This document shows, piece after piece, positions 1 through 13,200 of a stretch of 64,000 nucleotides of DNA. Under the pieces are notes generated by a model, which worked only from the letters and a program-made list of their open reading frames with translations, was not told where the DNA came from and searched no databases. The translations under genes and the position numbers were made by a program. Every line of letters begins with the position of its first letter. Within the stretch, counting starts at the first letter, position 1. Source of the DNA: Strigamia acuminata (taxonomy: Eukaryota; Arthropoda; Chilopoda; Geophilomorpha; Linotaeniidae); contig OX442316.1 in the NCBI GenBank assembly GCA_949358305.1, positions 18,104,001-18,168,000 on the forward strand, read 5' to 3'.

Positions 1-70
1 TCGCTGATACGTGGTATGAGTCACTCTCTGATCTCGCAATACCGCTTTACTCAAGCGGTTACCCAAATAA

Positions 71-976
71 TGTAACACGGCAAGACAATGTAAAAGGTAA
101 ATATAATAAATGTATTTATTATACGGGAATATACAGTTAAAAGGGAATAAAATATGTAAGGGAATAAAAAGGTAAAAGGAAAGGGGTGTGAAGTTGGCGG
201 GAAACTGGTCGAGGTCGTCCTTTGTCGCTGTGGATCCAAGATGGCGTCCGCGTGGCAACGTGGTGTCGTCTTGGGCCGGCGTGGCAATGAATGGCGTCCT
301 CGTCTCACGTTTCTCGTTCGGTCCTTCGGGCTCACGCTGGTCGGGCGCGAGTGAATGCCTGAAAGGTCTTACTTCTGGTCTGTTGTCTAGGTTTAGGGTT
401 TTTTGTAGGTGTCCGGCGATCACACAGCGGCGGACGCTTGGTGGTTCCCGGCGATACACACAGCGGCGGGAACGCTCGTCGTGGTTACTGCAATTTAGGC
501 TTGTGCGACCGTTTGTCTGCACAACTCGCTAAATTGGAGTAGGTTTACTATTTCTAGCTGGCTTGCTAAAATAGTGTGGTAATCTTGTTTCGCAGGTTAC
601 TCTGCGGAGGTTAACACAAATCAATCGTACTCACGTTGAAAGTCCCTTGTCCTAGGTCACTCCTGAAGTCTTTGTACTTAGGCTTGATCGTTTTAGGACG
701 TTTGGCTTTTACGTGTATCTTGGTTGATTTTTGTGTTGGTTCTGCCCGCTCAGTGCAAGGCGAATTCCTTTGCACAAAGCGGGGGGGTGACAGGTGACTA
801 AAGCCACCCAATAGTGGAGAAGACGAATCTCCCCCACTCCCCCAGGGCAGACGCCCGTCCATTGACTGGATGTCAATGCTCTGAGGGAAGGGAGGCGCGC
901 GTGCGACTCCCCTTCTTTACCCGTATGTAGGCCACGAGAGAAACTCTTCGTGCCCCACCCCAGTCGGGTCACCACA
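71..976. mobile_element. Possible LTR of an LTR retrotransposon, cut by the left edge
   Basis: This block is clearly more GC-rich than the DNA to its right. It starts TGTAACACGG and ends GTCACCACA, so it has the TG...CA ends of an LTR with 3-bp TGT/ACA inverted tips. AATAAA-like signals lie near 105-155. If it is an LTR, its internal part could lie left of the window. I see no second LTR, no polyprotein reading frame, no convincing primer-binding site and no matching flanking duplication, so this is an inference from the ends and composition only. Confidence 0.3.
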
Positions 977-2984
977 ATAGGTATCCTAAACAGTACTGTG
1001 CAGTAAAATCTGTTTGTTTTCCGGAATTTTTATGGGAATTTCCGGTATTATTTTGAATCAAATTCGTTTCCTGCTCTTTTTCTTGTGTTGTGTCATTTTG
1101 ACACATTTATTTTATTGTGTTTACATTGTCACCTTGATCCAATCGTGTATTTGGGTCAACTCCTATTTGAGGACATCACCACTAGGTGATGTGTGTGTTT
1201 GAACGTTCATTCATTGTCCAGCGTGCAGATTAAACCTCCGTTATTGTTTTAAACCGACTCGTAATTATTCAAATATTCATCACGTTTAACGGTATAATTT
1301 TTTACTTTACCTATTTAATTACTTGGTTTGTGCTCAATTTAATTTAACTCTGTTTGAATAGATTTCCGTCTTAATTGTCACTTAACCATTGTTCTTTCTT
1401 GCCCAATATAAGTCCCTCGTGGCATTCAATTACAATCAATAGAACCCAGGATCGCTGGTTAATATTAATAACAGAGTTTTTAGGTAAAATTCTAGGAACG
1501 CAGCAAGACGCATGGTTTATTAATGGTTCAGTGCCACAATGCAAACAATTACACGATGCTTCGAGGGGGAGTAAAGGAAATCACAAACAATAAAACTGAA
1601 AACTGATGGTGTGTACAGACATGTTTTTTCACTTGATAAGAAAGAGTTCCTCTCGGCCTGGCTGAGTTATTTTTCTCTTTTACAAATTTCACTCGCTGCA
1701 AGAGAAATCCTTTTTTTTCTTTCACTCGCATTCTGCACTGAATCAGCCGTCGCTTCTTTTTCTTTCGTGTGAAAAACACGTTTGTAGTTCACTCATTGTT
1801 CACTTCCACCTTGCTCACACTTTCTTCTCTCTCAGGGGTCCGGACTAGATTTCAGGGACCATCAAGACCTGACAGAGGAATAAAAAAACAATGAGAATCG
1901 TTTTTTTTGCGAACAGATTTATTGCAAAGCTGTTGGATGTGAAATGGGATTGCAGCAGCAGACTGGTGCAATGTCGTCTCGGTTTAATTGGCAGCGTATT
2001 GAGTTAACAGTTGGAGCATATTGGCAGGGATAATGTGTCAAAGATTGGGACAATGCTATGTGGTCGTTACTGATCGATCGCGATATTCGGTCGAGGGAAA
2101 TTAATAATTCATTTGCAGATTGAGGGTTTGTGTGGATGCATTTTTTGCGCTGCTAATTACTGTTATTTGCTCGGTGGTAATTGCAGCGTGCTGCGTACAA
2201 TCTTGTACCAATTAAAATGTACGAGGGAAAAAAATGGGTTTAAATAAATTTTTGTTTAAAGGGTGCGTTTGGTTTAGACAAGTAGGTACTTCGGATGCTT
2301 CGTAGAACGGTGTTGTCACCTGGTGGGAGTAAGAAATGGTGATTAATGGTTTTTTCCAAAAGCCTTTCCACCTGAAACCTATAAATTTTGAACCGGCTTT
2401 GTTTATCTTCCATCCATTGTATCTTAGTTGAGCCCGGGCTCGCAAGTTTAAGAAGAGTGTTGTTGTTTTACAAATTTGGAGATTAAAGTTTTGAATTTGA
2501 GGCCCCAGCTTGGGTTTTATGTAAGATAATGATGTGTTTGCCATCTATGTACAAAATTGAATAGTTCTGATCATATACAACAATACTAAGATTGTATACT
2601 ATTTTTTTCTACCAGAAATTTGGGTTGGGAAATGAGACTATGAAATTGTTTTATAAAGGTTTGTTAATGTGTGCGTAATGAGCTGAGTAATGAGTTTTAC
2701 CTCTTTTCACAGCGTTTACATCCGGCTCATTGAAACTGCATCGGAAAAATTGCATCGAGATAACCGGCCTTTAGCTCTTTGCCTTTAATGAGGCAGATAG
2801 CGCGAGTTAACCTATAATTGGATGCTTTCATTAATTTTTTTTGCAGTTTTCTGGACTAAGAAAGGGACTTGGGTGTAAAACCGGGCTTAAGTTGGCACAA
2901 CATTGCATTCGGTGCAGTCTGTGGACATAATTTTCTGAAATGCGATGAACATGTCGACAACAAGGTTCCCTAACATCCTATAAT

Positions 2985-3134
2985 AGCACAGACACCTGAC
3001 TCTTGCAGGCTTTGCGGTGCAACGCATGTATAAATCTCGACTTTCAATTTTCGATGACGTTGTTGAAACACGACCGTAGTTGTGACATTCAAGGTGTTAC
3101 GCAGCAAAGCCTGCAAGAGTCAGGTGTCTGTGCT
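2985..3134. repeat. Perfect 31-bp inverted repeat, MITE-like
   Basis: The arms at 2985-3015 and 3104-3134 are exact reverse complements over 31 bp, separated by 88 bp without coding potential. The whole unit is 150 bp. I see no clear target-site duplication (TAAT on the left, TTTG on the right), so it may be a foldback element or a small non-autonomous DNA transposon. Perfect arms suggest recent origin or selection for the hairpin. Confidence 0.6.
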
Positions 3135-5779
3135 TTTGTACCAAGTTAGGCCTTGGTGCCAACATGCTGACGATATTTCAGATAATTCTAAAGTATAGAT
3201 TTGGATAAATTTTAACGATGGGTATCGGTCTGTCCATAGTCTATGCCGAGTTTAATGTTAGACCTGACTTTAAATCTTAATTATTTAGGTTAATTAAAAA
3301 ACGTGGAAGGGAAATGCGAAAATATTTCACTTTCGGTCAAGAAATGAATCAATGCTGACTCCTGGTGGTAGAGAAAGTAATTAAAAAGTTTAATTTTATT
3401 TTTTTGTTGGGTGCTTTTAAGAGGCGCGTCCAGATGCGACAGTAAAAGCTCGTTAGTGAACAGATTGCCAAGAAAAAGGACAAATAAATCCCGATTGAGG
3501 AAAATTGAAGTGGGACCCCCACCAACTTGGGATCGAATTAGGGTTCGTTAGCCGCGAAAGAACTGATGAGTAAACGGAGCACTGGCCACTCTGGGATTCA
3601 ATTTGGGTCTATTGAGGCTGATGGTTGCCAGCCACCAAATGCTTATTTATGCATTAATTGCAGTTTACTTCCTAACAATTTAGCTTTAATCAATAGGTTT
3701 GGACGGTTATTTTAGTCCGTGCATTTTGTGGCTCTTTTATCTTTGATAAATGTTGGGAAATGACTTCGATAAACTTAACCAATACAAGAGCTTTTGTAAT
3801 GCGCGTTTAGGCAATTTATCTTTAATTTTTTTTCTTTCTCATTGTGGTTTTCTTTCCACGCTCAACAATTGAGTTGAGTGTGGTGTGAAAAACAAAAATG
3901 GTTGTTTTTCTTTTTGCGTTTGGCAGACGTTTTTGGGCTTTAAATGGTGTTCAAAATTGGATTTTCCAGTTTAAAATGATTTTGAATAATATTTGGTGAA
4001 ATTAAAGTTGAAATGATTCTACCTTTATTTAATTACCAAAGAGATAATACAACATTGTTATTTAAACAAGTGCGCTAAGTGAATTGTTATAAAATAAGAC
4101 TTATGACAAATATCACAGGTTTACATTTATTAGTTAAACAACACCAGAATCCATGGATTTGCTTTGCAGGTGACTTTAGGGATTAGCGAGTGCGGACCTT
4201 GCAGAAGACTAGGTCCAATAGAGTCCATTTGTCACTTTATCATCATACAGTGGAGTTTTATTCTTATGTTGTTTAATATTGATTCATTTGAATCAATATT
4301 CAAATAGTAGTAATTTATTTCTAACTAATAAAGTGTCATTTATTCTTTGCACTGAAATATTATTTACACATTAGTGTTTAAATCAAATCTCTCGCACTTT
4401 TGGTGCCGATATTGGAACTATTACGGTTTTATAACCTCCACATGATGATAAAAGTTACTTTATTAATTTGAAACCGGTGAAGCAGCCATCGAGGACGTTT
4501 TCTCCCATTTTTCTACATCTGAATCTGAAAAATAGATTTAGACGCAGCCTCATTTCTTTTGATTTCTTTATTTTATGAAGCCCAAACTTTTTTACTTTTT
4601 TTTTTTTTTTTTTTTTTTTTGTGAGATTTATAGCCAGCAGGTGAATCAAGGATAAAGTTGACAACAAGCGACGCTAGGTAAACAGAAACAGATGTGTTTC
4701 AAGATATGTTGAAAGTGACAAGCGAGAACAACAAGCAAGCCTGATTATTAAAAGGGGCGCCCACTTAGGTGAATTGATGAGGAAACATAATTTTTATATC
4801 TAAAAATTAGCTGTGGAGTTCTCTAACATGATTTCATTTATGGGGGTCGAATTTTTATGCCTTAAAACGCATTAAGCTCGAGATGTCTGGAATGGAATTA
4901 CCTCCATTTTTATAGCTATTTTGCGGAGGAGTCGACTGCCCTCCTCTAAATCACGCGCTGTGTTGCGGCGCAATAAATCCGAAGCAAAAGAACTGGACTT
5001 GCGATCATGAATTGTGGCGTTTTTAAATTAATTGCGCTGTCTCGGGATCTGAAAATGTTATGAATTTGGTATTAGTATCTAATAATTTACGAGGGAGGGA
5101 TTAGTATTATTTCGTATATACATATAGTTTGTTATTTATTTATATTTGGTGTTAATGTAATAAACAAGTGGCGGATTTTGTTCGGAGGCAATACATAAAT
5201 TATTTTGGTTTTTAATAAAGAAATTCGAGTTTTAAATTATGCAGAGCCCATAAAGTTGGGCACAATTTTAATAAGTCCCAGTGCACAGATGATTTAGGTT
5301 ATGATTTAACAATTTTAAGCATAAATGCTCGCATTTCAATTTGATGAAGCGTGGAATTGCAACTTGATCTGTTTACGTTAGAGTGAATTTTAATGCTTAT
5401 CGAGCGAGCGTTAAGTGAGTGTTGCGCAGGTATGTTTAACGTTCGATTGCATGAATGAATAAAAACTCACTTCTTTTTTCTTATTTTTCGCTGTTGATTG
5501 AATTTGGATTTGAAATGTGATAAAATGTAGATCGTTTTTAAGGGTTAGTTAAAGCAGTGCTTTCAGAGAAATGCCACCGTTCGTACAAGTGGATTTTAGC
5601 GGATGATTGACCCGCTGGAAAATCGATTGGGTACATCGCTCTGCGTAAATCGCCCGCACAAAACCAGCAGTTGCACATCTAAGTAATTCGCTGGAATTTT
5701 TCTTACCGATGCACCTTAACATTTAATAAGGTGTGTAACAATGGATAAAATCTGGAAAAATCCTGTTACAACGTGCAAT

Positions 5780-6060
5780 AAGGATATTAAAAGGTGTAAA
5801 ACGTGTAAAAACAGATTTAAAATGTAAAAAGTGTAAAAACAGGATTTAAAATGTAAAACGTGTAAAAACGGGATTTAAAATGTAAAACTTGTAAAAACGG
5901 GATTTAAAATGTAAAAAAAACGGGATTTAAAATGTAAAAAAAACGGGATTTAAAATGTAAAAAGAACGGGATTTAAAATGTAAAAAGAACGGGATTAAAA
6001 GGTGTAAAACGGTATTAAAAGGTGTAGAAACGGTATTAGAAAGTGTAAAATGGGTACAAA
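5780..6060. repeat. Minisatellite, about 20-bp unit
   Basis: Degenerate tandem copies of a unit close to AAAACGGGATTTAAAATGT are visible, drifting at the right end into GTATTAAAAGGTGTA-like copies. It encodes nothing obvious. Confidence 0.8.
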
Positions 6061-7263
6061 CGGGTTTGAAACGGCTGGAAATGGTTAAAACAGGTAATAA
6101 GAGGTTAAAATCGGGGAACAAAAATCGAAATAGCAATCATTCGATATTTCGATTTTTTGATTTTGAGAAAAACGGGATATCAATTTCCGTTTTAGGAACT
6201 GAGTGATTTCGGGGTTGCGATTATTCAGGTCAATAGCTTGGTTGAATAATTGAAAGAAGAAAAAAAAAATTTCTTTTGGTCAGCAGGAAAATAAAAAAAA
6301 ATAATTAAATTTGCTACGACCGGACTTGCTTACTTCAATAATAAACGTCAGCAGGAAGAGCAATTATTGTTAAGCACTTTTGGAGCTTATTCAGCGATTA
6401 ATTGAAATGCTATTGCTACGCAGTAAGATGACCTTTATGTGCTGTTTTCTTTGTGTAATAATACGGACGTAATCTAAGTTTTCTTGAACCGGTTCCGCAC
6501 CGTGGAGATTGGGGAATGAATGACGAGACATATCTTCCAACATAACTTTTTGTTTGGCTTTCTGCAAAGGGATCCAACAAACCCTTTTGTGTTATTTGTC
6601 ATTCATCGATTGAATAAAAGGCTACGACATCTTTTTTTTTCTTCTTTTCTTTTCTTTTGGAGCTGCCAAATGTCCTTCCAAAAGAGTTGGTGAAGAATTT
6701 GAACGGACTTGTGTCGAGCGAAATTCACTTTGCTGCTGAGTTTATTGAGACGGGGAGAAAGCTCATTCACTCAAGTCGTTGACCCTTAAATGACACGACA
6801 TTACTTGAGACTTTTTGACTTTTCTTTTCTTTTGGAAGGACGAGGAGGCGGCGCAGGTTTTGGGTTATGAACGACGCGATTTATGGTTTCAATTTTCTAT
6901 AGTGAGGCAGCAAAGTGAAGATGGCAAAATAGACAAGAAATTAGAAGAACAAGGCGTAGGGTTTGTGAATTATGAATGTTGACAAGTTTGCTGAGACAGC
7001 GAAATGTGGAGGTTGGAAAGGGATTTTTGCGCTTTGAAGACGCTGTTTTGACACGTCTCTTTCTCCAGCTCTTCCGGGGAAATCGAGTGCTGTTCGGCAG
7101 TAATGAAAACACATCATTGCGCTCTTTTGTTCTGTTTCCGGCTTGTCAGCTTCGAGAAGTGTTTGCACTCATCGAAAATAATTCCATAAGTTAAGTAGTT
7201 GTTTGAAGTTTGAGCGGTCGGATTAAAATAAATCAATAAATGAAAGGTAATTAATTAATTAAT

Positions 7264-7291
7264 TTGTTGTTTGTTTGTTTGTTTGTTTGTG
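7264..7291. repeat. GTTT microsatellite
   Basis: A short run of about six GTTT units in non-coding DNA. Confidence 0.8.
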
Positions 7292-10159
7292 AGTTTGGAA
7301 TTTATTTTCTGCTTCGCAAAAGGTAATTTTTCACAGTTAAGGCGAAGTGATCAGTCATGGTATTCCCACAACAAGAAACAGTGGGGCCACAAATTGGGCG
7401 CTAGATTATAATGATTTAGCAAGTCATCGGTGTAATTTATCTGAATCAGCGGAGCTGGATGGAGGGATTCAATTTGCGAGGCAAAAATTCAAGATCACGT
7501 AATAATATGTAAAGTTATTGATGTTTCGTTGAGTGGGTGGAAAAATATCTCGGAGCATCCACCTCAAAGCGGCGAGCCGGCGACGGTAATCAAATGTTGG
7601 TTTTGACGTTCGGTATTGAGGTTTGCAAGATTTGCAAGATTTGCCGGGTTTGTGCACCTCAATACAGCACGATAACCACATTTTATGTGACCGTTCGATG
7701 TCCGATATACTTGAATATATTTTGAAATTTATTTTTCTTGAGCTTTTTTGAAAAATTTCAATTTCCGTGCGGAAATGAAATATTCATAATAATAATACAA
7801 TCGCAATGAGGTAAACATGAATATATAGAAAGGAATAATAAAACGCTAGATTGGTGTAATTCAGAAAAGCGAGGGTGCTAATAATGGGATTTTTATGCCA
7901 TTAAAACATGTGCATGGGCGATTTTTAGGTGGTATTGCCATCTGGAACTAAATTGGGCATTAAACGTACCACATGATAAAAAATGGCACAATCTGCGAAA
8001 CAAAAAGTGCCGATGACGTAAACGCATAGTGAACGCCCTTCTAATTTTCCAGGTGAAGATTGATGAGGCTTTTTTTCCTGCGCACCTTTCTTTAAACAGA
8101 TAGCAAAAAAGGACGCAAGTTGTGGAGGAAAATCAATAAGTTTTCCTTCCTCCTTCGTAAATTTGAGCTGAAAGGAAGCAGAAGCAGCGGCAGGCAGGGG
8201 CAGCAAAGTTTTCATGTCAGACGCTCTTCTTACAAATCTGCGGATTGCTCTCGCTTTGTTTTGTTTGTCTTTTATTTCGATTCACGCACCGAAGGATCCT
8301 TTCTGTAAGCCTTTACCTTTTTTAGTGGATGGTAAATCAACAATGGGGTGGTTGGTATTGGTACGATGAAATCGTCGACGGTCAAATTAATGCACATGAA
8401 TGCACTAGGCTCGGAGATTGAGTGGTTGTTGCGAGGAAAAGTAATGCCGTTGCTTGCGAGTGTTGGTCTGCACTTGGGTGGTGCGTTAAAGAACTTTTGA
8501 TGGCGAACAGCATTCGCTTGATTGGATTTCTTGCAAGGTGATGAGTCCTTCATCATGTACAACTGCAAGTGTAAAAAATCAAATAGTCATGAGGTGGGGC
8601 TTGGCTGCACTGCACGAAGGAATAGCGCAATACGAATGGGTTTAAAAATTAAATTAAATTATCTTCGGGGAGAGAATATGAAAGATTAAAAGGCGGCTAT
8701 TAGAAGTGGACACCGTGATGAATGGCAGACACAGGTGGGAGGTAGTTTTCAAACTAGTTTTAAGACGAAACGAGCCGTGTTGTGGGTTTGTTTGGGCAAC
8801 ATCCAACTTTAATCAACAGCAGGATTGAAGTATTGCTGGAAAATTTGTTTTTATAATTTAATTTTGTGCTGTTTTGCTGATAAAATGGCGAAAGTGTGGG
8901 CGGATAACGTGACAAACACATGATGACGAGTTTGTTGATGGTGCGTTGCGTTTTATTAGATTTTCTAGTCGACTGCAAACATTTATTTTGCCTCTGGTGT
9001 CTGTTTTGATGGCAGATTAACAGTCTGCCAAACGTCAGGTCTATGGAGATCTGTTTTCTATTTTTCTGGTGGTGGTGGTCACTGGCCATTGGCTTTATCG
9101 TTTTTATTAAGTTTGGCGCTGTTGATTCTGAGAGATGCGCGCGCACATATGCGATATGGCGTTTGTTTATGTTTGGGCTGGAATTCCAACATGTTCTCGA
9201 TATGTTTCTGTCCGTTATTAAAGCGGCAAAAGTATAATTAAGGAAGAGCTCTAATGTCGAGTACAAAGTTGTGCCGCGCTGATTTTAGCTCTTAAGTGCG
9301 TGTTAATGACGCTCGTAAATCTTTGTTTACATGACAAAGCCAGCTTGGATTGTAATTAAAATAAAAAGGGAAAAAGGAACGGATGGGCGTTTGTAGGGAC
9401 GTTTGAAGATGTAGATCGTAGGTTAGGTCCAGAGACAATTTGTTTTTGGGTTTGTTTTTGGGGAAAATGAAATTCGAGGTGGGTTTTCTCTTTTAGCGAC
9501 AGGTGAGGACTGCAGATGATATTTCGACGTAAACTCTGACCCCCGCGTGCAGATTTAATTAACGAGTGTGTTATTTTGGTTGTGGTTTACTCCCAGCTCC
9601 ATCTGTTGGCGAAATATTGAAATAATGGGTCCGGCAAAAGGTACGGTTTATTTTTGAAGAAAAAAAAATCAATTGTAATTAGTAACAGGAGGTTTCGATG
9701 GTTTATCCATTGTAATGTTAGAAAAATCGTCGCCAGATGGTGCTTTAATAACGATTTGGCTAAATAGATGCAAATTCGATCGGGGACGGAATAAAATATT
9801 TTGTAAAATTGTTTGGACTTTGAAGGATTGACTTTAAGAGGCTCGACTGCAGAATGAATCAGCATTCAGCAATCCAAATGAAAATTGGAGGAGGACATAA
9901 TCAGAGCATTGATTGCGGACAAAGAAAGCCGAAGGAGCTCACAATGCAACGCGAGAGGTAAAATCACGTGATGGAGATGAAAGGAAAAGAAAAGTTGACA
10001 ATCACGACTGTTTACTGTCCCTGGCACTCATCTGAAGTCTATTTAGAAATAATTTGGGCCGACTGAAGGGCTCGCTTCTTCCCATTCAAAGATTTACAAT
10101 GGGCTTCACAATTTTTGTAAATTACATTTTCAAAAAGAAATTACAGAAAAAAACAGTTT

Positions 10160-10262
10160 TATATTTGCTCAATCTCGTGTCAAGTCTCGTGCAATCTCGT
10201 GTCAAGTCTCGCGCAATCTCGTGTCAAGTCTCGTGTAATGTCATTTCAAGTCTCGTGGGATT
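10160..10262. repeat. Short tandem repeat, CTCGTG(C/T)AATCTCGTGTCAAGT type
   Basis: Alternating 10-mers related to AATCTCGTGT and CAAGTCTCGTG repeat about five times. It is more CG-rich than its surroundings and lies in non-coding DNA. Confidence 0.75.
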
Positions 10263-13200
10263 TTGCGGAGAATCTCATCTAGTTCTCGATTAAACGGAGA
10301 ACGTCGAGAGATACAGCGATGCGTGAGCGCCGTTTACATCGGGGCCGCAACGGGAAATCCACGCACGATGTGCGGAAAGCAATTTAAAATTTCCCAATTT
10401 ATTCACACGTAGATCCGAAACGGACATCTTTGCCGGTTCGTTTCGCCGCAATGTAAAACTAGTGTTTAACACTTGTTGGTGTGAACACGATGCTTTGTCG
10501 AATGGAAAACATATATTTTTACAACCACCTGTCGCATTAATAAAAAGGATTTAGACGTGGAGAAGAAAGTTTAAATGATTATTTTAATTTTTTACGAGCG
10601 AAATGTAAATTGTATTTATTTATTTATTTTTAAAATGTAGTGGTGAGTTTGTTGGGACCATAAACGAGAACGAAATGGGCCCCCAGTGGATTGACTAAAG
10701 CTGTAGGTGAAGGGGGAAGTGAATAGGTTGGGGGTTAAATCCCAATGCAATCTTAGCTTGTCTTTGTTTGATGCAAATGGGTTTTGTATGTGTGACGGAA
10801 GCAAAGAGACGGGAAAATTGATGCAGCTGGGTAAAAGAAGTGTCTTTTCAAGCTGTTGATAAGGGCGGATTCGCTAATGAGTCGGGCTTTAGAGCCGCAA
10901 TACAGTCTGCATGTAAATTAATCACAAGGCGCAAAGGCGAATGAGATGAGATGCGATGCGAGTGTGTGGGTTAATGAGGATGTTTGTGGCATCACGTGGG
11001 ATAATCAGCTGTTGGAAAACGAGATTAGTTTCAAACTTGCCGCCTATTAGAGTTATCTAGCTCCTTTTGAATTAAATTCGGGCGTGCACGTGGAAATTCG
11101 AGTTAATTAAATGCGCGAAATTAATTTTTCTGCTTCTTATTTATGGGAATTATGAGCAAGTGGGATTTTGCTGACATCAAAATTCCATATGTATTAAAAG
11201 AGGGCTTTGAGGGTTTTGTAGCAACTCGGCTTTGGGATTTGGCAGGCTCGAACGGTGGTCATGCGTCGGAGAAATTGAAAAATTAGCATTGTTTTGATAT
11301 GAAATTCCAATGTGCTTGCGTGGAGACGGTGGCATTGTTCCAGTTAATATTTCCATATTGACTGTTTTTGATTTTTTTGTTGTTGAAATTGATCGTTATA
11401 ATTGGTTGAATTATGTGTTTTATTGTTTTGAATATTGATTGGCTATCAAAAAATAATGCGGAAAGCCCAACCAAATGTGCCCGCTCGTCAATAAAACGGT
11501 TTTGAAAATTGTCATTACACGTAATTGAGTTGAAATGTCAAATTAAACAAGCGTTCGCGTTATTGTTTAATAGAATGAAAAATTAATGATTTGTTTTATC
11601 GCCCATGGGTTTGGCAGCAGCTGTTTTTTGAGCTTTTGAAACGAGTGGGATTTCGGGAAAAGATGTAAAACAAAACCACCTGAAGAGCACTTAAAACACG
11701 ACTTTGTGAATGCAGCTGGTGTTTGTCAAGTGGAAACTCAAGTTGAGTGACGTCGAGCGATTGATCGATCAAATGAGTCATTCAATACGCGTTGTCCGCA
11801 AGAGTGGATTTAGTGAAAAGTTGCGCTAATCCCCGTGCACTTTGCATCAATTTATAGGCGCGTGAGGAACTTAATCCTTGGTTATTGCCCGTGCTGGAAA
11901 AGCTCTAAATTTGAGGAGATAATCCAATTTATAGAAAATCACAGTACAACACTCTCTCTCTCTTTATCATTCTCTTTCTTTTTCTCTCTCAACTTTCTCT
12001 TGTCAGCACTACGGGCGAAAAAAAATCGATTGGAAAAAAATCCTTCGGTTTTGTGTCCTCGCTGACACACAATCACTTTAATTTCTCCTCGCTTCGCTGA
12101 TTTTTCGCCACACAAACACCTCGCGCGCACTCCAACGGCTGTATTTCACTCAATAGCGAATTATTATTCACCTCGGCTCCATTCAGCCTGAAATCTCGTT
12201 TTGAAAAATTATGTAATGGGAGGAAATTAATTTTTTGTGTGGGGGATCGTGCTCGGTGGAGTTTCCCTTTAGGTTTTGCAGGAATTAACGAAGACAATTT
12301 AAAAATTACTTACGACGTTTTGGCCCGACAGCCGACACTAATGAGAAGTCGTTGGCTTCTCTGCTGACAGTCGGATGATGGGTGTGCAACAAATGCCTCG
12401 GTAATGTCGGAAACAACGGTGGGCTCTTTTGTTTCGTCTGAGAATAGAAACTGGTGCAATAAATAGAAGCCAGTTTGTGCTGAATTGATATTAACTGACG
12501 CACTTCGGGGCGATGCTGGAATGATGTCGAAGCGAGGGAATTTAACATGGCAGGCTTTTTTGTTGCAATGTTTGGTATTTTTTAATATACATGGCGCTGC
12601 CGCGTGCTTGGAGGTCCGTCGTGCCAATTTGTGTGATTTTGTTGATGTTTTTGTAATTGTTTGTGTTGTGCGTTGGCGTTGGAGCTTAGAATGTGCAGGA
12701 AGACACTTAATTTTGTTTGCTATAGGTACAGATGCTGCTTTTGAGAGAAAGATAAGGTATTGTGGGGAGGAGGTGTAAATTAGCAACTAGTAAAAAGCAT
12801 GTGCCATCTTGGGAGTGTTTAGTTGTGCTTTTATCTTATCTTGGCAGCTTCAACAAGTTGATGATGATTATTTTTACAATTTAACAGTTCGTAGTACTGT
12901 ATAATATGCTAATTTTTATTTTTTTAGTGTGAGAAATAGTTTTTAGGGGTTTTTTGTAATATATTGCTTTGTGCAATATATTTTTGTTGCGTTTATTTGG
13001 ATTTTATTGAGGCCGATGTGGTAAATTAATCATTACTAAGGAAATTTTATTTGTTTTCTTTCTTTTGTTCTATAGCCTATAATTAATTTGGCGAGGTGCT
13101 GCTTTTGTTTACATGTTTTAACATGTTTTAAATTGAGTAGTTTGTCTTAGAAAGTGGAGGTTTCTAAAGATGGAACTAAAGTTTTAAAAGAAAGTTTAGA

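Noticed and set aside
71..976. Solo LTR interpretation of the left block
   Set aside because: Flanks AATAA and ATAGG do not form a target-site duplication; kept only as a possible LTR at low confidence.
5780..6060. Regular repeats considered as a CRISPR array
   Set aside because: Repeats are contiguous without unique spacers, and the genome is eukaryotic.
8500..8537. An ATG frame ending at an AAG|GTGATG donor in phase 2, which would join the first Epac exon to read LAR-PADRSS
   Set aside because: The phase fits, but the residues do not resemble the usual Epac N-terminus (a Trp-Ile...Cys-Leu-Asp-Lys segment); a 38-bp match to ATG plus donor is expected by chance in 16 kb.
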